From the NCBI GenBank assembly GCA_002694685.1, contig NZMW01000004.1, positions 124,001 through 188,000 on the forward strand: a stretch of DNA of 64,000 bases. The letters run 5' to 3'. The notes under the pieces were generated by a model. The model saw only the letters and a program-made list of their open reading frames with translations, was not told the origin of the DNA and did not search any database. Both the position numbers and the translations under genes were made by a program. Shown one piece after another: positions 47,258 through 56,052 of the stretch (the stretch's first letter is position 1; every line of letters begins with the position of its first letter). This DNA comes from Balneola sp. Lineage in GTDB: Bacteria > Bacteroidota > Rhodothermia > Balneolales > Balneolaceae.

Positions 47258-48139
47258 TTGTATTACTCCATTGAACTTATTCGGCTGATCTCGGTCATTC
47301 TTATTACATTCACGCATATTCGCCATAATTTCACAGATGGTGCCATGTTTGTGCTGCTGGAACAAATTCCACTTTATGGTACACTGATCCTGTCCATTAT
47401 TTCAGGATTTCTTTATTCAGAAATCACATCTAAGAAGGGAGGGTTGGTAAAGAAGAAAACCCGCAGTCTTTTGATTCCCTATTTGATTGCCAACATCGTT
47501 GTGATTATACCGGTTGTGATAGCCCATTTTTTTGGGATTGACGTATTGAACCGTCTGGATGTTGGGATTGAGCTGATAACTAATGGTTTGTTTTCCATAT
47601 CAGCTGCACCAGTTAATCCACCCACTTACTTTATCAGGGATTTATTCATCATCTTTATGATTGTGGAAGTACTCAGAAGCCGAAACTACTATCTGCTTGT
47701 AGGCTTGATTGGATTAGCTTTTTTTGGTGAACTGCTTTTGCGGTATGATATTCTAATTCTGTTTCTGTCAGGAGTGGTGCTTTCAAAAGTTAATGGCATT
47801 CACCAAGAATACTTTTGGTGGAGTGTAATGATAACCGTATTAGGTGCGGCGGTTTGTTTCTGGTTCCAGATTCCATTTGAAAAACACGTGTTATCCATTC
47901 TCTTTTTCATTCTGCTTATTAATTGGAAAGTGGGTTTTATGGATGTAGGGGGATATTCTTATACACTACATCTATATCATTCACCAGTGATTGTGGTATT
48001 ATTTCCCATCTTGTATGCATTTATACCAAACCCATATCTGCTGGTTGTAGCTCAGTTAGTTTGCGTATTTATTTTTGTAAGTCTGATTTTTCTGCTCATC
48101 CGAAAGTTCAAATTGAATGTAATGATCGGCGGGCGGTAA
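47258..48139 (+). CDS. Acyltransferase-3-like integral membrane protein
   Basis: 293 residues starting at TTG, about nine hydrophobic helices. The N-terminal helix YYSIELIRLISVILITFTHIRHNF places a His where acyltransferase-3 enzymes have their essential His, and FIRDLFIIFMIVEVLRS and GYSYTLHLYHSPVIVVL match later family elements (the Y-x-L-x-L-x-H motif). Probably O-acetylates an extracellular or membrane-linked sugar. The family call is moderate because the sequence is short and divergent. Confidence 0.75.
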   Translation: MYYSIELIRLISVILITFTHIRHNFTDGAMFVLLEQIPLYGTLILSIISGFLYSEITSKKGGLVKKKTRSLLIPYLIANIVVIIPVVIAHFFGIDVLNRLDVGIELITNGLFSISAAPVNPPTYFIRDLFIIFMIVEVLRSRNYYLLVGLIGLAFFGELLLRYDILILFLSGVVLSKVNGIHQEYFWWSVMITVLGAAVCFWFQIPFEKHVLSILFFILLINWKVGFMDVGGYSYTLHLYHSPVIVVLFPILYAFIPNPYLLVVAQLVCVFIFVSLIFLLIRKFKLNVMIGGR

Positions 48140-48167
48140 GAGGTTGATTGTTTATTTTTTACCACCT

Positions 48168-48195
48168 TTGTCATTTCGACCGCAGGGAGAAATCT
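48168..48195. repeat. GTCATTTCGA-type dispersed repeat fragment
   Basis: TTTGTCATTTCGACCGCAGG followed by GAGAAATCT. Same family as 16748-16783 in opposite orientation. Lies between the acyltransferase and ftsZ genes. Confidence 0.5.
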
Positions 48196-48215
48196 AAAGA
48201 TGTATTAAACCCAAC

Positions 48216-48250
48216 TAAAAAAAGAAGCCCTCTATCAAAGGGCTTCTTTT
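48216..48250 (-). terminator. Strong terminator closing the dcw operon (after ftsZ)
   Basis: GAAGCCC/GGGCTTC stem with a 9-base loop and T7 on the minus strand, about 117 bases past the ftsZ stop. The plus strand has only four T, so its effect on the acyltransferase gene would be smaller. Confidence 0.9.
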
Positions 48251-48366
48251 GTGTGTTAGCAATCTATAGCTTTGAAAAAGCTATAATCCAGTAAAATCAG
48301 TGGTTCTTAGCCGTACCATTCCCATGGTTGTCGGTTTCAAACCGATATTGGTAGTTCAACAACTCC

Positions 48367-49692
48367 TTAGTCCATGATTTTTCGGAGGAACGCCGGCTGG
48401 TCGGTATCGTCCTTGCGGATACGTTCCGTGCGGCTTTGGAATGGCGCAATGTTATCCTGCGCTTCATTCTTTTGCTCCTCTTCGTTAGGAACTTCGATCT
48501 CTTCTTCCTGCTTTCGAACATTCAGATCGCGTCGCAGATAAGAGGGAGTGTCTAATTTTTTAAGGTTGTTTTCGCCTTTATAGTAATCACCAGTGCCACG
48601 CTGGAACTTGTTAGGAACATCGGCCTTCTTATTGGAAGACTGCATGTTTACCTGAGCATTTTCAGCTGCTTTGTTTAGTGATTCCTTGTTCGGTGCTACT
48701 TTTGCAGATGTTCGGTCTTCGGCAAGATCAAATCCTGTAGAAATAACCGTTACGCGGATTTCATCTCCAAATTCCTCATCCAGGACTGTACCGAGAATAA
48801 TCTCTGCGTTGTCTCCGGCTTCCTGCTGGATGATGCTGGTTGCGGTTGTAGTCTCACGCATTCCAAGATTGGATCCGGCTGAGATGTTGACCAATACGTT
48901 ACGTGCACCTCTTATACTCACACCGTCAAGCAGTGGAGAGTTGATGGCTGCACGAGCGGCCATTTCAGCTCGGTCAGCACCTTCTGCTGTAGCTGATCCC
49001 ATAATGGCAGCACCACCGTCGCTCATGGTAGTGCGAACGTCAGCAAAGTCAAGGTTAATAAGACCAGGCATCAGAATAAGATCACTGATACCGCGCGTTG
49101 CATTATAAAGTACTTCATTTGCCATCGCGAAAGCTTCCATCAGGGAAGTGTTTTCGTCGGCGATATCGAGTAATCGCTCGTTGGGAATCACGATAACGGT
49201 ATCGCAATTTTTCTTGAGTTCAGTGATGCCTTCAAGAGCATATTTTTTTCTCACTTTCCCTTCACATTCGAAAGGAGTAGTGATGATACCCACCGTCAAG
49301 ATACCCCGGCGTTTGGCGATTCCGGCTACCACAGGAGCTCCTCCGGTTCCGGTTCCGCCACCCATGCCTGCCGTCACAAAAATCATATCGGCATTCTCGA
49401 TGGATTCTTCAATTTCATGGCGGTTTTCTTCCACCGCTTCACGACCAATTTCAGGTCGTGCCCCGGCTCCAAGTCCATTAGTAAGTGCAGAACCTACCTG
49501 GATCTTGATATCTGCCATGCTGTTTTTAAGTGCCTGTGCGTCTGTGTTAAGAGCGATATACTCCACACTTTCGAGGCCCATGTTAATCATATTGTTTATA
49601 GCGTTTCCGCCACCGCCGCCAACGCCGATCACTTTGATCTTAGCGTTTTCCTGGCTCTGTTCGTCGAAAAAGAAACGTGAATTGTTAGCCAT
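48367..49692 (-). CDS. ftsZ: Cell division protein FtsZ
   Basis: Tubulin-like GTPase that forms the division ring. 441 residues. The tubulin signature MGGGTGTGGAP is at about residue 109, preceded by GVGGGGGNAINNM for nucleotide binding. The C-terminal linker (about 330-425) is long and disordered, rich in E, K, N and Q. The tail ends DQPAFLRKIMD, the FtsA/ZipA-binding peptide. Last gene of the dcw cluster, before a strong terminator. Confidence 0.99.
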   Translation of the reverse strand: MANNSRFFFDEQSQENAKIKVIGVGGGGGNAINNMINMGLESVEYIALNTDAQALKNSMADIKIQVGSALTNGLGAGARPEIGREAVEENRHEIEESIENADMIFVTAGMGGGTGTGGAPVVAGIAKRRGILTVGIITTPFECEGKVRKKYALEGITELKKNCDTVIVIPNERLLDIADENTSLMEAFAMANEVLYNATRGISDLILMPGLINLDFADVRTTMSDGGAAIMGSATAEGADRAEMAARAAINSPLLDGVSIRGARNVLVNISAGSNLGMRETTTATSIIQQEAGDNAEIILGTVLDEEFGDEIRVTVISTGFDLAEDRTSAKVAPNKESLNKAAENAQVNMQSSNKKADVPNKFQRGTGDYYKGENNLKKLDTPSYLRRDLNVRKQEEEIEVPNEEEQKNEAQDNIAPFQSRTERIRKDDTDQPAFLRKIMD

Positions 49693-49950
49693 TGTTAACT
49701 CCTATTTGAGTTGTTGTATTTTTACTGGATTGTTATTGTAGATGATTGCTGATAGAAACGGTTCGTCATTGCGAGAAATGAGCTTTGCGAATACCGAAGC
49801 AATCTCCTTGATCCACTTGGGATTTTTTTAAAGGGAGATTGCGTCGTCGAAAGACTTTGAAGCCTAATTTTATCCAAAGTTGGTTCCTCGCAATGACAAT
49901 CTTTATTTACTTCTGTTTCCATAGCGTTCTTGATTGCTGATTTTTTACTT
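49693..49950. other. ftsA-ftsZ gap (258 bp)
   Basis: Holds the inverted-repeat element at 49765-49897 and otherwise A/T-rich DNA. No gene; a 66-codon frame across it is the translation of the repeat. An internal ftsZ promoter may be here. Confidence 0.6.
49765..49897. repeat. MITE-like nested inverted repeat, GTCATTGCGAG family
   Basis: 133 bp: outer arms GTCATTGCGAG (49765-49775) and CTCGCAATGAC (49887-49897), inner arms GCAATCTCC (49799-49807) and GGAGATTGC (49834-49842). This is the widely dispersed GTCATTGCGAG...GAAGCAATCTC type. It encodes no transposase. Confidence 0.85.
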
Positions 49951-51210
49951 CTAAAGCTCTTTGAACCAACTTTTCATGCGGTCGGTGATTTTCTGCATCA
50001 CTTGTTCCACATTGGTGCCTTGCGATGATGATGGCATCATCGTTTGGTTGTTGGCTGTACCTGACCGAAGGGCGTGCATCACCAAACCTACGCCGGTAGC
50101 GTAAATAGGGCTGTTCACTTCTTCCTTCAATCCTCCTGTAATGCCCAGCGGAATTCCCACTTTGGCATCCAGTCCTAGTATTTCATTCGCAAGGGGACAT
50201 ACATTCTTCACAAGTGACCCGCCGCCGGTAATGACGACGCCTGCACTCATTGAATCAGCATATCCGCTGCGCTTAATTTCAATTCCCACGATTTCCAGGA
50301 TCTCTTCCATCCGAGCCTGAACAATCTTGGCGAGAATACTCTTTGTGATTTCTTTGGGGGGTCTCCCTGCAATGCCGGGTACGGTAATGACTTCATCCTC
50401 TTCGATAAGATCAGCATAACTTTCGCCGTGCTTACGCTTCAGGGTTTCGGCCTGATCGTCAAGCACGCTCAGTCCAAGTCGGATATCGTCAGTTACTTTT
50501 TGTCCGGCAATGGCAATCACTGCGGTATGGCGGATAGTATTATCCTGGAAGATGGCTACATCAGTAGTTCCACCTCCGATATCCACCAATACTACACCGG
50601 CTTCTTTCTCCTCTTCGTCTAAAACAGAGTAGGAGGAAGCCAATGGTTCTAAAATGATGTCTGCAACCTGGTATCCGGCCCTTTCTACACAGCGATAAAT
50701 GTTTTTTGCCGCTGATACCAGTCCTGTAATAATGTGTACTTCCGCTTCCATGCGCATACCACTCATTCCTACCGGGTCGCTGATTCCATCCTGCCCATCT
50801 ACTACAAACTCCTGTGGTATCACGTGCAGAATCTGTTGGTCGGTCGGAAGCATGATACGCTGGCAATCTTCAAGCAGTCGCTCTACATCCTTAGCGGTAA
50901 TTTCGTTGTCTTTATTGTTGATGGTGATTACACCCTTACTGCGCATGCTGCGGATATGATCGCCGGCAATACCCACATTTACAGAGTTCACCTGAATGCC
51001 TGAAGCCAATTCGGCTTGTGCAATAGCATCTTTAATGGCATTTACGGTTTTGTCAATATTAACCACAACTCCACGGTTCAGGCCATCGCTTTGAGCTTTG
51101 CCTACCCCGAGGATGTGAATACGTTCCTGCTCATCAATTGAGGCTACGATTGCGCAAATTTTGGTGGTCCCGATATCGAGACCTACCATGATGTTTTCAT
51201 GTTCTTCCAT
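49951..51210 (-). CDS. ftsA: Cell division protein FtsA
   Basis: Actin-like protein tethering FtsZ to the membrane. 419 residues. ATPase motifs: VGLDIGTTKICAIVA (phosphate 1), VLVDIGGGTTDVAIF (phosphate 2), and GVVITGGGSLVKNV. The SHS2/1C domain lies in between (about 85-165). The C-terminal amphipathic helix MQKITDRMKSWFKEL is the membrane-targeting sequence. Upstream is a short, repeat-containing gap from ftsQ. Confidence 0.98.
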   Translation of the reverse strand: MEEHENIMVGLDIGTTKICAIVASIDEQERIHILGVGKAQSDGLNRGVVVNIDKTVNAIKDAIAQAELASGIQVNSVNVGIAGDHIRSMRSKGVITINNKDNEITAKDVERLLEDCQRIMLPTDQQILHVIPQEFVVDGQDGISDPVGMSGMRMEAEVHIITGLVSAAKNIYRCVERAGYQVADIILEPLASSYSVLDEEEKEAGVVLVDIGGGTTDVAIFQDNTIRHTAVIAIAGQKVTDDIRLGLSVLDDQAETLKRKHGESYADLIEEDEVITVPGIAGRPPKEITKSILAKIVQARMEEILEIVGIEIKRSGYADSMSAGVVITGGGSLVKNVCPLANEILGLDAKVGIPLGITGGLKEEVNSPIYATGVGLVMHALRSGTANNQTMMPSSSQGTNVEQVMQKITDRMKSWFKEL

Positions 51211-51281
51211 GACGATCCGCTGTGTTTTTGTTGATTGCTAAATTTATTTTCTGGGTTGATGACGAAGCCGAGTCAATAGTC

Positions 51282-51309
51282 GTGGGGGCGTATTGTGATA
51301 CGCCCTTAC
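51282..51309. repeat. REP-A-like hairpin, divergent copy in the ftsQ-ftsA gap
   Basis: Eight perfect pairs GGGCGTAT/ATACGCCC with a TGTG loop, extended by two G-U pairs and T-A/G-C. It shares the GGGGC motif with copies 1 to 4 but has a different inner stem, so it is a related subtype or a distinct family. Confidence 0.75.
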
Positions 51310-51410
51310 CTCCAATAGCTGAATAAAAATCAGAGACACTATCTTTTTTGCGTAAACCTCCCTTTGGCTCTCCAAGCAAAGTATCGAGTAACTTTCCTGC
51401 CCGAATCCCT

Positions 51411-51436
51411 CGTTCCGAACGCTCTGCGTCGGAACG
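51411..51436. repeat. REP-B hairpin, copy 3
   Basis: CGTTCCG...CGGAACG arms around AACGCTCTGCGT; inside, ACGC/GCGT pairs across a TCT loop with one bulged A. Between ftsQ and ftsA. Confidence 0.85.
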
Positions 51437-51500
51437 GCTTGAGGATGATTTTTTAAGCATAGAATATCCCTGGATGTCGCTATAGGATAAATGGTCGAAG

Positions 51501-52229
51501 TTAAATTTCACGGGTCACCACCTGGTTTGTAAACCGAAGATCGATTTGTCGCATCGATTGGATCCCTTTCGTCCGGATTACATCCGTGTAAAAAGCTTTC
51601 CAGTTCTCCAGTTTGGTTTGAAAATCATTTCTCCCAAAAAGTAACTTCACTCCATTTTCATGGCTCAAAGCCACCACGCCATCGGTTTCATCAAATACCA
51701 CCTCACTGATGGTATTCCAACCAAAGCCATCTATTTTGGCTCGCATCAAAAAGTCTCGTACTTGTGTAAATTCTTCTGTTTTAATGGTGTCGTCAGAAAC
51801 AGCACTGTACCCATACAAAAGAGGAACATCCTGAGTCTTGCCTTCCAAAATGGGTAATCGTACTCCTTCAGCATCCACGTATATGCGGTTTGCACCATTT
51901 ACCAGCAACGCAATAGGTTGCCGTTCAGCCACCGTCAATCTCAAATCACCACTGGGCTCGATATATGGTTTAACAGATCGCACGTAGTCTAATTTTACAA
52001 CACGATCAACAACTGCATTCAAATCCAGGCTATCGGGTTTCACACCTAAAGGAATGTCAGCAGCCAGTTTTACCTGCTCGTATTCAGTGAAATACAGATC
52101 ATTAACCTGAACATCCTGAACCGTTACATTCTTGTTCCAGTAGAGGGCAGCAAGTACAGCAATTCCAGTCACCATCAAAACGGTGGTAATCCAGGGCATT
52201 AAGCTTTTATTTGAATCTTGCTTACTCAA
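51501..52229 (-). CDS. ftsQ: Cell division protein FtsQ
   Basis: Bitopic divisome protein linking FtsL/FtsB to other components. 242 residues: short cytoplasmic tail, one TM (about 12-32, MPWITTVLMVTGIAVLAALYW), then a POTRA domain (VQDVQVNDLYFTEYEQVKLAAD) and the beta domain ending in the periplasm. It shares low identity with known FtsQ, as is normal, and the position between murC and ftsA decides the call. Its start follows the murC stop directly. Confidence 0.88.
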   Translation of the reverse strand: MSKQDSNKSLMPWITTVLMVTGIAVLAALYWNKNVTVQDVQVNDLYFTEYEQVKLAADIPLGVKPDSLDLNAVVDRVVKLDYVRSVKPYIEPSGDLRLTVAERQPIALLVNGANRIYVDAEGVRLPILEGKTQDVPLLYGYSAVSDDTIKTEEFTQVRDFLMRAKIDGFGWNTISEVVFDETDGVVALSHENGVKLLFGRNDFQTKLENWKAFYTDVIRTKGIQSMRQIDLRFTNQVVTREI

Positions 52230-53657
52230 CTATTTTGTTTTCGGTTTGAATTTTCCTGATTCCAATGCTTCTACAAACTCTTCGCCAAAGCGATAAATAT
52301 CACCGGCACCCATCGTAATGATGATGTCTCCGGGTTCTGCAATTTCTTTCAGTGTTTTGGTTACTTCTACCTTGTCTTCCACATAAATCACATTATTGTG
52401 ACCGTACTGCTCGGCCGTATCCGTAATTAATTTTCCGGTAACCCCTTCAATAGGTTTTTCCCGGGAAGGATATACATCCGTAACAATCAGCATTTCGGCA
52501 TCAAAGAAAGAGAGCCCAAATTCCTTATATAAATCCTGAGTACGCGAGTATAAATGAGGTTGAAAGACCGCTACAATTCGACGGTCCGGCCATCCTTTGC
52601 GGGCAGCCTGTAGCGTCGCCTGTACTTCGGTGGGGTGATGAGCATAATCATCAATAACCATACACCCATTCTCATATTTAAGCTGGAAGCGGCGGAAAAC
52701 TCCTTCATATCGCTCCAGTCCTTTTTTAATGAGTTTGAAATCGATGTCGAGTTCAAGTCCTGTTGCTATGGATGCAAGGGCATTTTTAACGTTATGCTCA
52801 CCCGGTGATTTCAAAGTAATCACCCCAAGTTTCTCGCCTTCCCATACCACCGAAAAAGTGCTGGTAAAAGCATCTGACCTAATATCAGTAGCACGGAGTT
52901 GGGCTTGTGGGGTCAGACCATAAGTAATAACCCGCTTCTCTAATTCCGGAAGGATACTTCGTACGTTTGAGTCATCCAGGCAGACAATCACAGCTCCATA
53001 AAAAGGCACTTTGTTAGCATAATCGATAAAAGCACGCTTTACATCCTCCAAGTCATCATAGATGTCGAGATGCTCTGCTTCAATATTCGTTATGATAGCA
53101 ATAGAAGGAGAGAGTCGAAGGAAGGTTCGGTCGAATTCGTCCGCCTCCACAACAATTAAATCGCCTTTACCAACTACAGCATTGGTTTTGTCGAAACTAT
53201 GGACTTTCCCGCCTACAATTATAGTTGGATCATAATTTCCGTCTTGGGTAACATGCCCCACCATAGTGGTTGTAGTCGTTTTTCCATGCGTTCCGGCTAC
53301 ACCAATTCCGAACTTCATCTTCATGAGTTCAGCGAGCATTTCGGCTCGTTTAATGGTGGGAATGCGTTCTTCGATGGCGGCTATAGTCTCTACATTTTCA
53401 TCTGCTTTTACAGCACTGGTATAGACCACAACATCGGCGCCTTCAATATTTTCAGCTTTGTGTCCTTTAAAGACGGTTGCTCCAAGTTCCTGAAGGCGTT
53501 TCGTAGTTTCGGTAACGGCACCGTCAGAGCCGGATATTTTATATCCGCGCTGTAATAAGATTTCGGCAATCCCGCTCATACCAATTCCACCAATACCCAC
53601 CATGTGAATATGTTTAGTTCGGCCAAAAACGGGTTGTGTCTCGATGCGTTTTTCCAC
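52230..53657 (-). CDS. murC: UDP-N-acetylmuramate--L-alanine ligase
   Basis: Adds L-Ala to UDP-MurNAc. 475 residues. N-terminal UDP-binding IHMVGIGGIGMSGIAEILL, the ATP loop GTHGKTTTTTMVG (about residue 120), EADEFDRTFLRLSP and the C-terminal AVFQPHLYSRTQDLY. Followed immediately by ftsQ. Full-length and typical. Confidence 0.98.
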   Translation of the reverse strand: MEKRIETQPVFGRTKHIHMVGIGGIGMSGIAEILLQRGYKISGSDGAVTETTKRLQELGATVFKGHKAENIEGADVVVYTSAVKADENVETIAAIEERIPTIKRAEMLAELMKMKFGIGVAGTHGKTTTTTMVGHVTQDGNYDPTIIVGGKVHSFDKTNAVVGKGDLIVVEADEFDRTFLRLSPSIAIITNIEAEHLDIYDDLEDVKRAFIDYANKVPFYGAVIVCLDDSNVRSILPELEKRVITYGLTPQAQLRATDIRSDAFTSTFSVVWEGEKLGVITLKSPGEHNVKNALASIATGLELDIDFKLIKKGLERYEGVFRRFQLKYENGCMVIDDYAHHPTEVQATLQAARKGWPDRRIVAVFQPHLYSRTQDLYKEFGLSFFDAEMLIVTDVYPSREKPIEGVTGKLITDTAEQYGHNNVIYVEDKVEVTKTLKEIAEPGDIIITMGAGDIYRFGEEFVEALESGKFKPKTK

Positions 53658-53664
53658 TACTGTT

Positions 53665-54774
53665 CTATAACTTCGATTTTGCGATTTCTAAAATTTCTTT
53701 GGCAATCAATTTTGCAGCATCCGGTTTCGCTAAATTCAATGCTGCTTGATTCATACGCTGCAGGTTTTCCTGATCAAAGATCAGCTGTTCTACCAATTCG
53801 GTCATGGTTTCTTTCATAGCATTATCCTCCAACAGTTTAGATGCACCTGCATCCACCATTGCTTTAGCGTTTTGTGTTTGGTGATCTCCGGCAACGTTGG
53901 GAGACGGGACCAATACACTAGGTTTTCCCGTAAGCATTAACTCCGAGCACGAACTGGCTCCGGCACGACTAATTACCAAATCTGCTGCTGCATATGCGCC
54001 TGCCATGTTGTCGAGAAAGGCTGTGAGCCGCAGGTTATCTAATTTATTTTCGTTGATTTCAGTGGAGAGCTCATCATAATAGCGGGCTCCACATTGCCAA
54101 ATAATCTGTAAACCGGCGTCATCATGGAGCTTCTCAATATTGGCTTTCATAGCCTCATTGATGGTTTTTGCTCCACCACTTCCGCCCATAACGAGCAACA
54201 CCGGTTTGCTATCATCAAAACCAAAAGACTTCAATGCTTTTGATTTATCAGCTCCGGTCAAAGTAGCACGGGTTGGGTTTCCGGTGACTTCCGTTTTTCC
54301 TTCAGGGAGATACTGATCCGCCTCTTTGAAAGCTGTAAATATCTTAACGGCAAATTTTGCAAGCAGTCGGTTGGTAACACCAGGGAAACTGTTCTGCTCT
54401 TGAATTACAATTGGAATACCTTTTTTGCCGGCAACCCATCCAACGGGGCCTGCTACGTATCCGCCACAGGAAACCACAACGTCCGGTTTATATCCGGAAA
54501 GAATTCTTAAACTCTGAACTAAACTGGTAGCCAGTTTCACCGGAAACATTAAATTTTTTAGGGTGAACCGTCGATGAAATCCGCTAATCCAAACATTTCG
54601 AATATCATATCCGGCTTTGGGGACAGCTTGCCATTCCATGTGGTCACGTGTTCCTACAAAAAGGATATCCGTACTTTGCTGTTCTTTCTTCAAAGCATCG
54701 GCAATAGCGATGGCCGGATATACATGTCCGCCCGTGCCTCCGGCAGCTAATAAAATGCGAGGGTTCTTATCCAT
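53665..54774 (-). CDS. murG: UDP-GlcNAc:undecaprenyl-PP-MurNAc-pentapeptide transferase MurG
   Basis: Makes lipid II from lipid I at the inner face of the membrane. 369 residues. GGTGGHVYPAIAIADAL at the N-terminus, IQEQNSFPGVTNRLLAKFA, VMGGSGGAKTINEAM and ISRAGASSCSELMLTGKPSVLVPSP in the C-terminal domain. Overlaps ftsW by 8 bases. Confidence 0.98.
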   Translation of the reverse strand: MDKNPRILLAAGGTGGHVYPAIAIADALKKEQQSTDILFVGTRDHMEWQAVPKAGYDIRNVWISGFHRRFTLKNLMFPVKLATSLVQSLRILSGYKPDVVVSCGGYVAGPVGWVAGKKGIPIVIQEQNSFPGVTNRLLAKFAVKIFTAFKEADQYLPEGKTEVTGNPTRATLTGADKSKALKSFGFDDSKPVLLVMGGSGGAKTINEAMKANIEKLHDDAGLQIIWQCGARYYDELSTEINENKLDNLRLTAFLDNMAGAYAAADLVISRAGASSCSELMLTGKPSVLVPSPNVAGDHQTQNAKAMVDAGASKLLEDNAMKETMTELVEQLIFDQENLQRMNQAALNLAKPDAAKLIAKEILEIAKSKL

Positions 54775-55957
54775 AAAATATGGCCCTCCGGTCCCGATTA
54801 TGTTTCGAGATATTGAGAAGGATACCCGCCATCAAACCGGCAAAAAGCATACTTGTGCCACCATAACTCACAAAAGGCATGGGAAGCCCCGTTACCGGAA
54901 GGATGCCACTGGCAACTCCGGCATTTACAAATCCATAAAAAACGATCGTCAGCGTACAAGCCACGGCCAGCAAAGATCCCAGGTGGTCTTCCGCATTTCG
55001 GGCAATAAATACGATGCCCCTGAATAGGATTAAAGTAAAAATAAGGATGAGCGACATTGCTCCAATCAGTCCATATTCTTCGGCTATAATCGCAAAGATA
55101 AAATCGTTATAAGGGGCAGGGAGGAAGTCGCGCTGTGAGCTCTTACCAATACCCACACCCATCAGTTCACCTTTAGCAATAGCAATGTGAGCCTGTTGCG
55201 CCTGATATCCGCTACCCTGGATGATATGGTCGCTGGGAATTTCTTTAATCTGGCTCAAATACTGCTCAATACGATCCTGTCTATTCGTTGACTGACCAAG
55301 CAGCAGAACGCCACCTAATATTCCTATCGCAACTAGTGAACCCAATTGAATCACACTTACACGTCCAATAAACATCACAACAAGGCAGATTCCCAATAGG
55401 ATAGCTGCACTACTGAAATCCTCGATACCAATAAGTCCGCATGTTAAGATCACCCAGAACATGATGGGCATAAATGTCTTTTTAAAGTCTTTGATATACT
55501 CCTGCTTTTCACTCAAAAGCACACACACGTGAAGCATTAGGGAGACGGTAGCAACCATGGAAGGCTGAAAGGAAAAGCCACCTACATTCAGCCAGCGTTT
55601 AGCGCCAAACTGTTCTGTTCCAAAAGCCAGCACAGCCAGCAGGAGGAATAAACTGACAACCATACCAATTCGGCTAAACTTAGCAATGGTGTGATAATTC
55701 ATCTTGGAAGCAATTAGCATCACAAAAAAGGCGATCCCTAATTTCACCAAGTGACCAATAATTAACTGCCCGGCCGTCGTAGATTTTGTTTCCGCAAAGA
55801 AAGCGATAGACGAATACACCGCGAGCATCCCGAAAGTCATCAGGATAACTACCGACATCAGCAGAAACCGATCGCTGCCTTGGTTGCGCGTATCGATATC
55901 CTCAGCTGTAGTGCCGATGATGTTGTTAATATTGCTATGTGGACTGGTGTATATCAT
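54767..55957 (-). CDS. ftsW: Lipid II polymerase / cell division protein FtsW
   Basis: SEDS-family glycosyltransferase of the septum. 396 residues from the ATG at 55957 (MIYTSPHSNINN); a longer frame starting at 56017 would begin inside an inverted repeat. Ten TM helices. Motifs KRWLNVGGFSFQPS, EDFSSAAILLGICLVVMFIGR, EEYGLIGAMSLILIF and GLPMPFVSYGGTSML at the C-terminal side are diagnostic. The start is separated from murD by a hairpin-containing gap. Confidence 0.97.
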   Translation of the reverse strand: MIYTSPHSNINNIIGTTAEDIDTRNQGSDRFLLMSVVILMTFGMLAVYSSIAFFAETKSTTAGQLIIGHLVKLGIAFFVMLIASKMNYHTIAKFSRIGMVVSLFLLLAVLAFGTEQFGAKRWLNVGGFSFQPSMVATVSLMLHVCVLLSEKQEYIKDFKKTFMPIMFWVILTCGLIGIEDFSSAAILLGICLVVMFIGRVSVIQLGSLVAIGILGGVLLLGQSTNRQDRIEQYLSQIKEIPSDHIIQGSGYQAQQAHIAIAKGELMGVGIGKSSQRDFLPAPYNDFIFAIIAEEYGLIGAMSLILIFTLILFRGIVFIARNAEDHLGSLLAVACTLTIVFYGFVNAGVASGILPVTGLPMPFVSYGGTSMLFAGLMAGILLNISKHNRDRRAIFYG

Positions 55958-55979
55958 ATTTATAGTTGCAAAGTATCTA

Positions 55980-56034
55980 AGTGAGAGCGTTACAAAGTGG
56001 GTAGGATCAAAACCCACTTTGTAACGCTGTCACT
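55980..56034. repeat. 23-bp-arm inverted repeat in the murD-ftsW gap
   Basis: Arms 55980-56002 and 56012-56034 pair with one mismatch; the inner 16 bp (GCGTTACAAAGTGGGT) is perfect and the spacer is 9 bases. No T run follows on either strand, so it is not a plain terminator. It ends 19 bases past the murD stop. Confidence 0.9.
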
Positions 56035-56052
56035 ATGTTACTCTGATTGTTA

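Larger units (their letters stand above)
51197..51511 (-). other. Open frame across the ftsQ-ftsA gap, probably not a gene
   Basis: A GTG-started frame of 104 codons overlaps the ftsQ end by 11 bases and the ftsA start by 14, so it looks like an operon gene. However, it contains a REP-B hairpin (51411-51436) and a REP-A-like hairpin (51282-51309), whose translations give low-complexity peptides (SSSSRSDAERSERGIR, KGVSQYAPTTID). No domain or signal recognised. I treat it as repeat-filled spacer with a chance open frame; an ATG at 51460 would give a shorter version. Confidence 0.3.

Noticed and set aside
48297-48521. 74-codon minus-strand frame overlapping the ftsZ 3' end
   Set aside because: Out-of-frame reading of the ftsZ tail region; Arg/Ser/Lys-rich without any motif.
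49148-49741. 197-codon plus-strand frame opposite ftsZ
   Set aside because: Antisense of a conserved GTPase core; low-complexity peptide without domains.
49722-49922. 66-codon minus-strand frame between ftsZ and ftsA
   Set aside because: It is the translation of the GTCATTGCGAG repeat element; peptides such as CHCEEP and FLAMTNR are known by-products of that repeat.
55958-56017. Longer ftsW N-terminus starting at 56017
   Set aside because: The extension begins inside the murD-ftsW inverted repeat; the ATG at 55957 is preferred.
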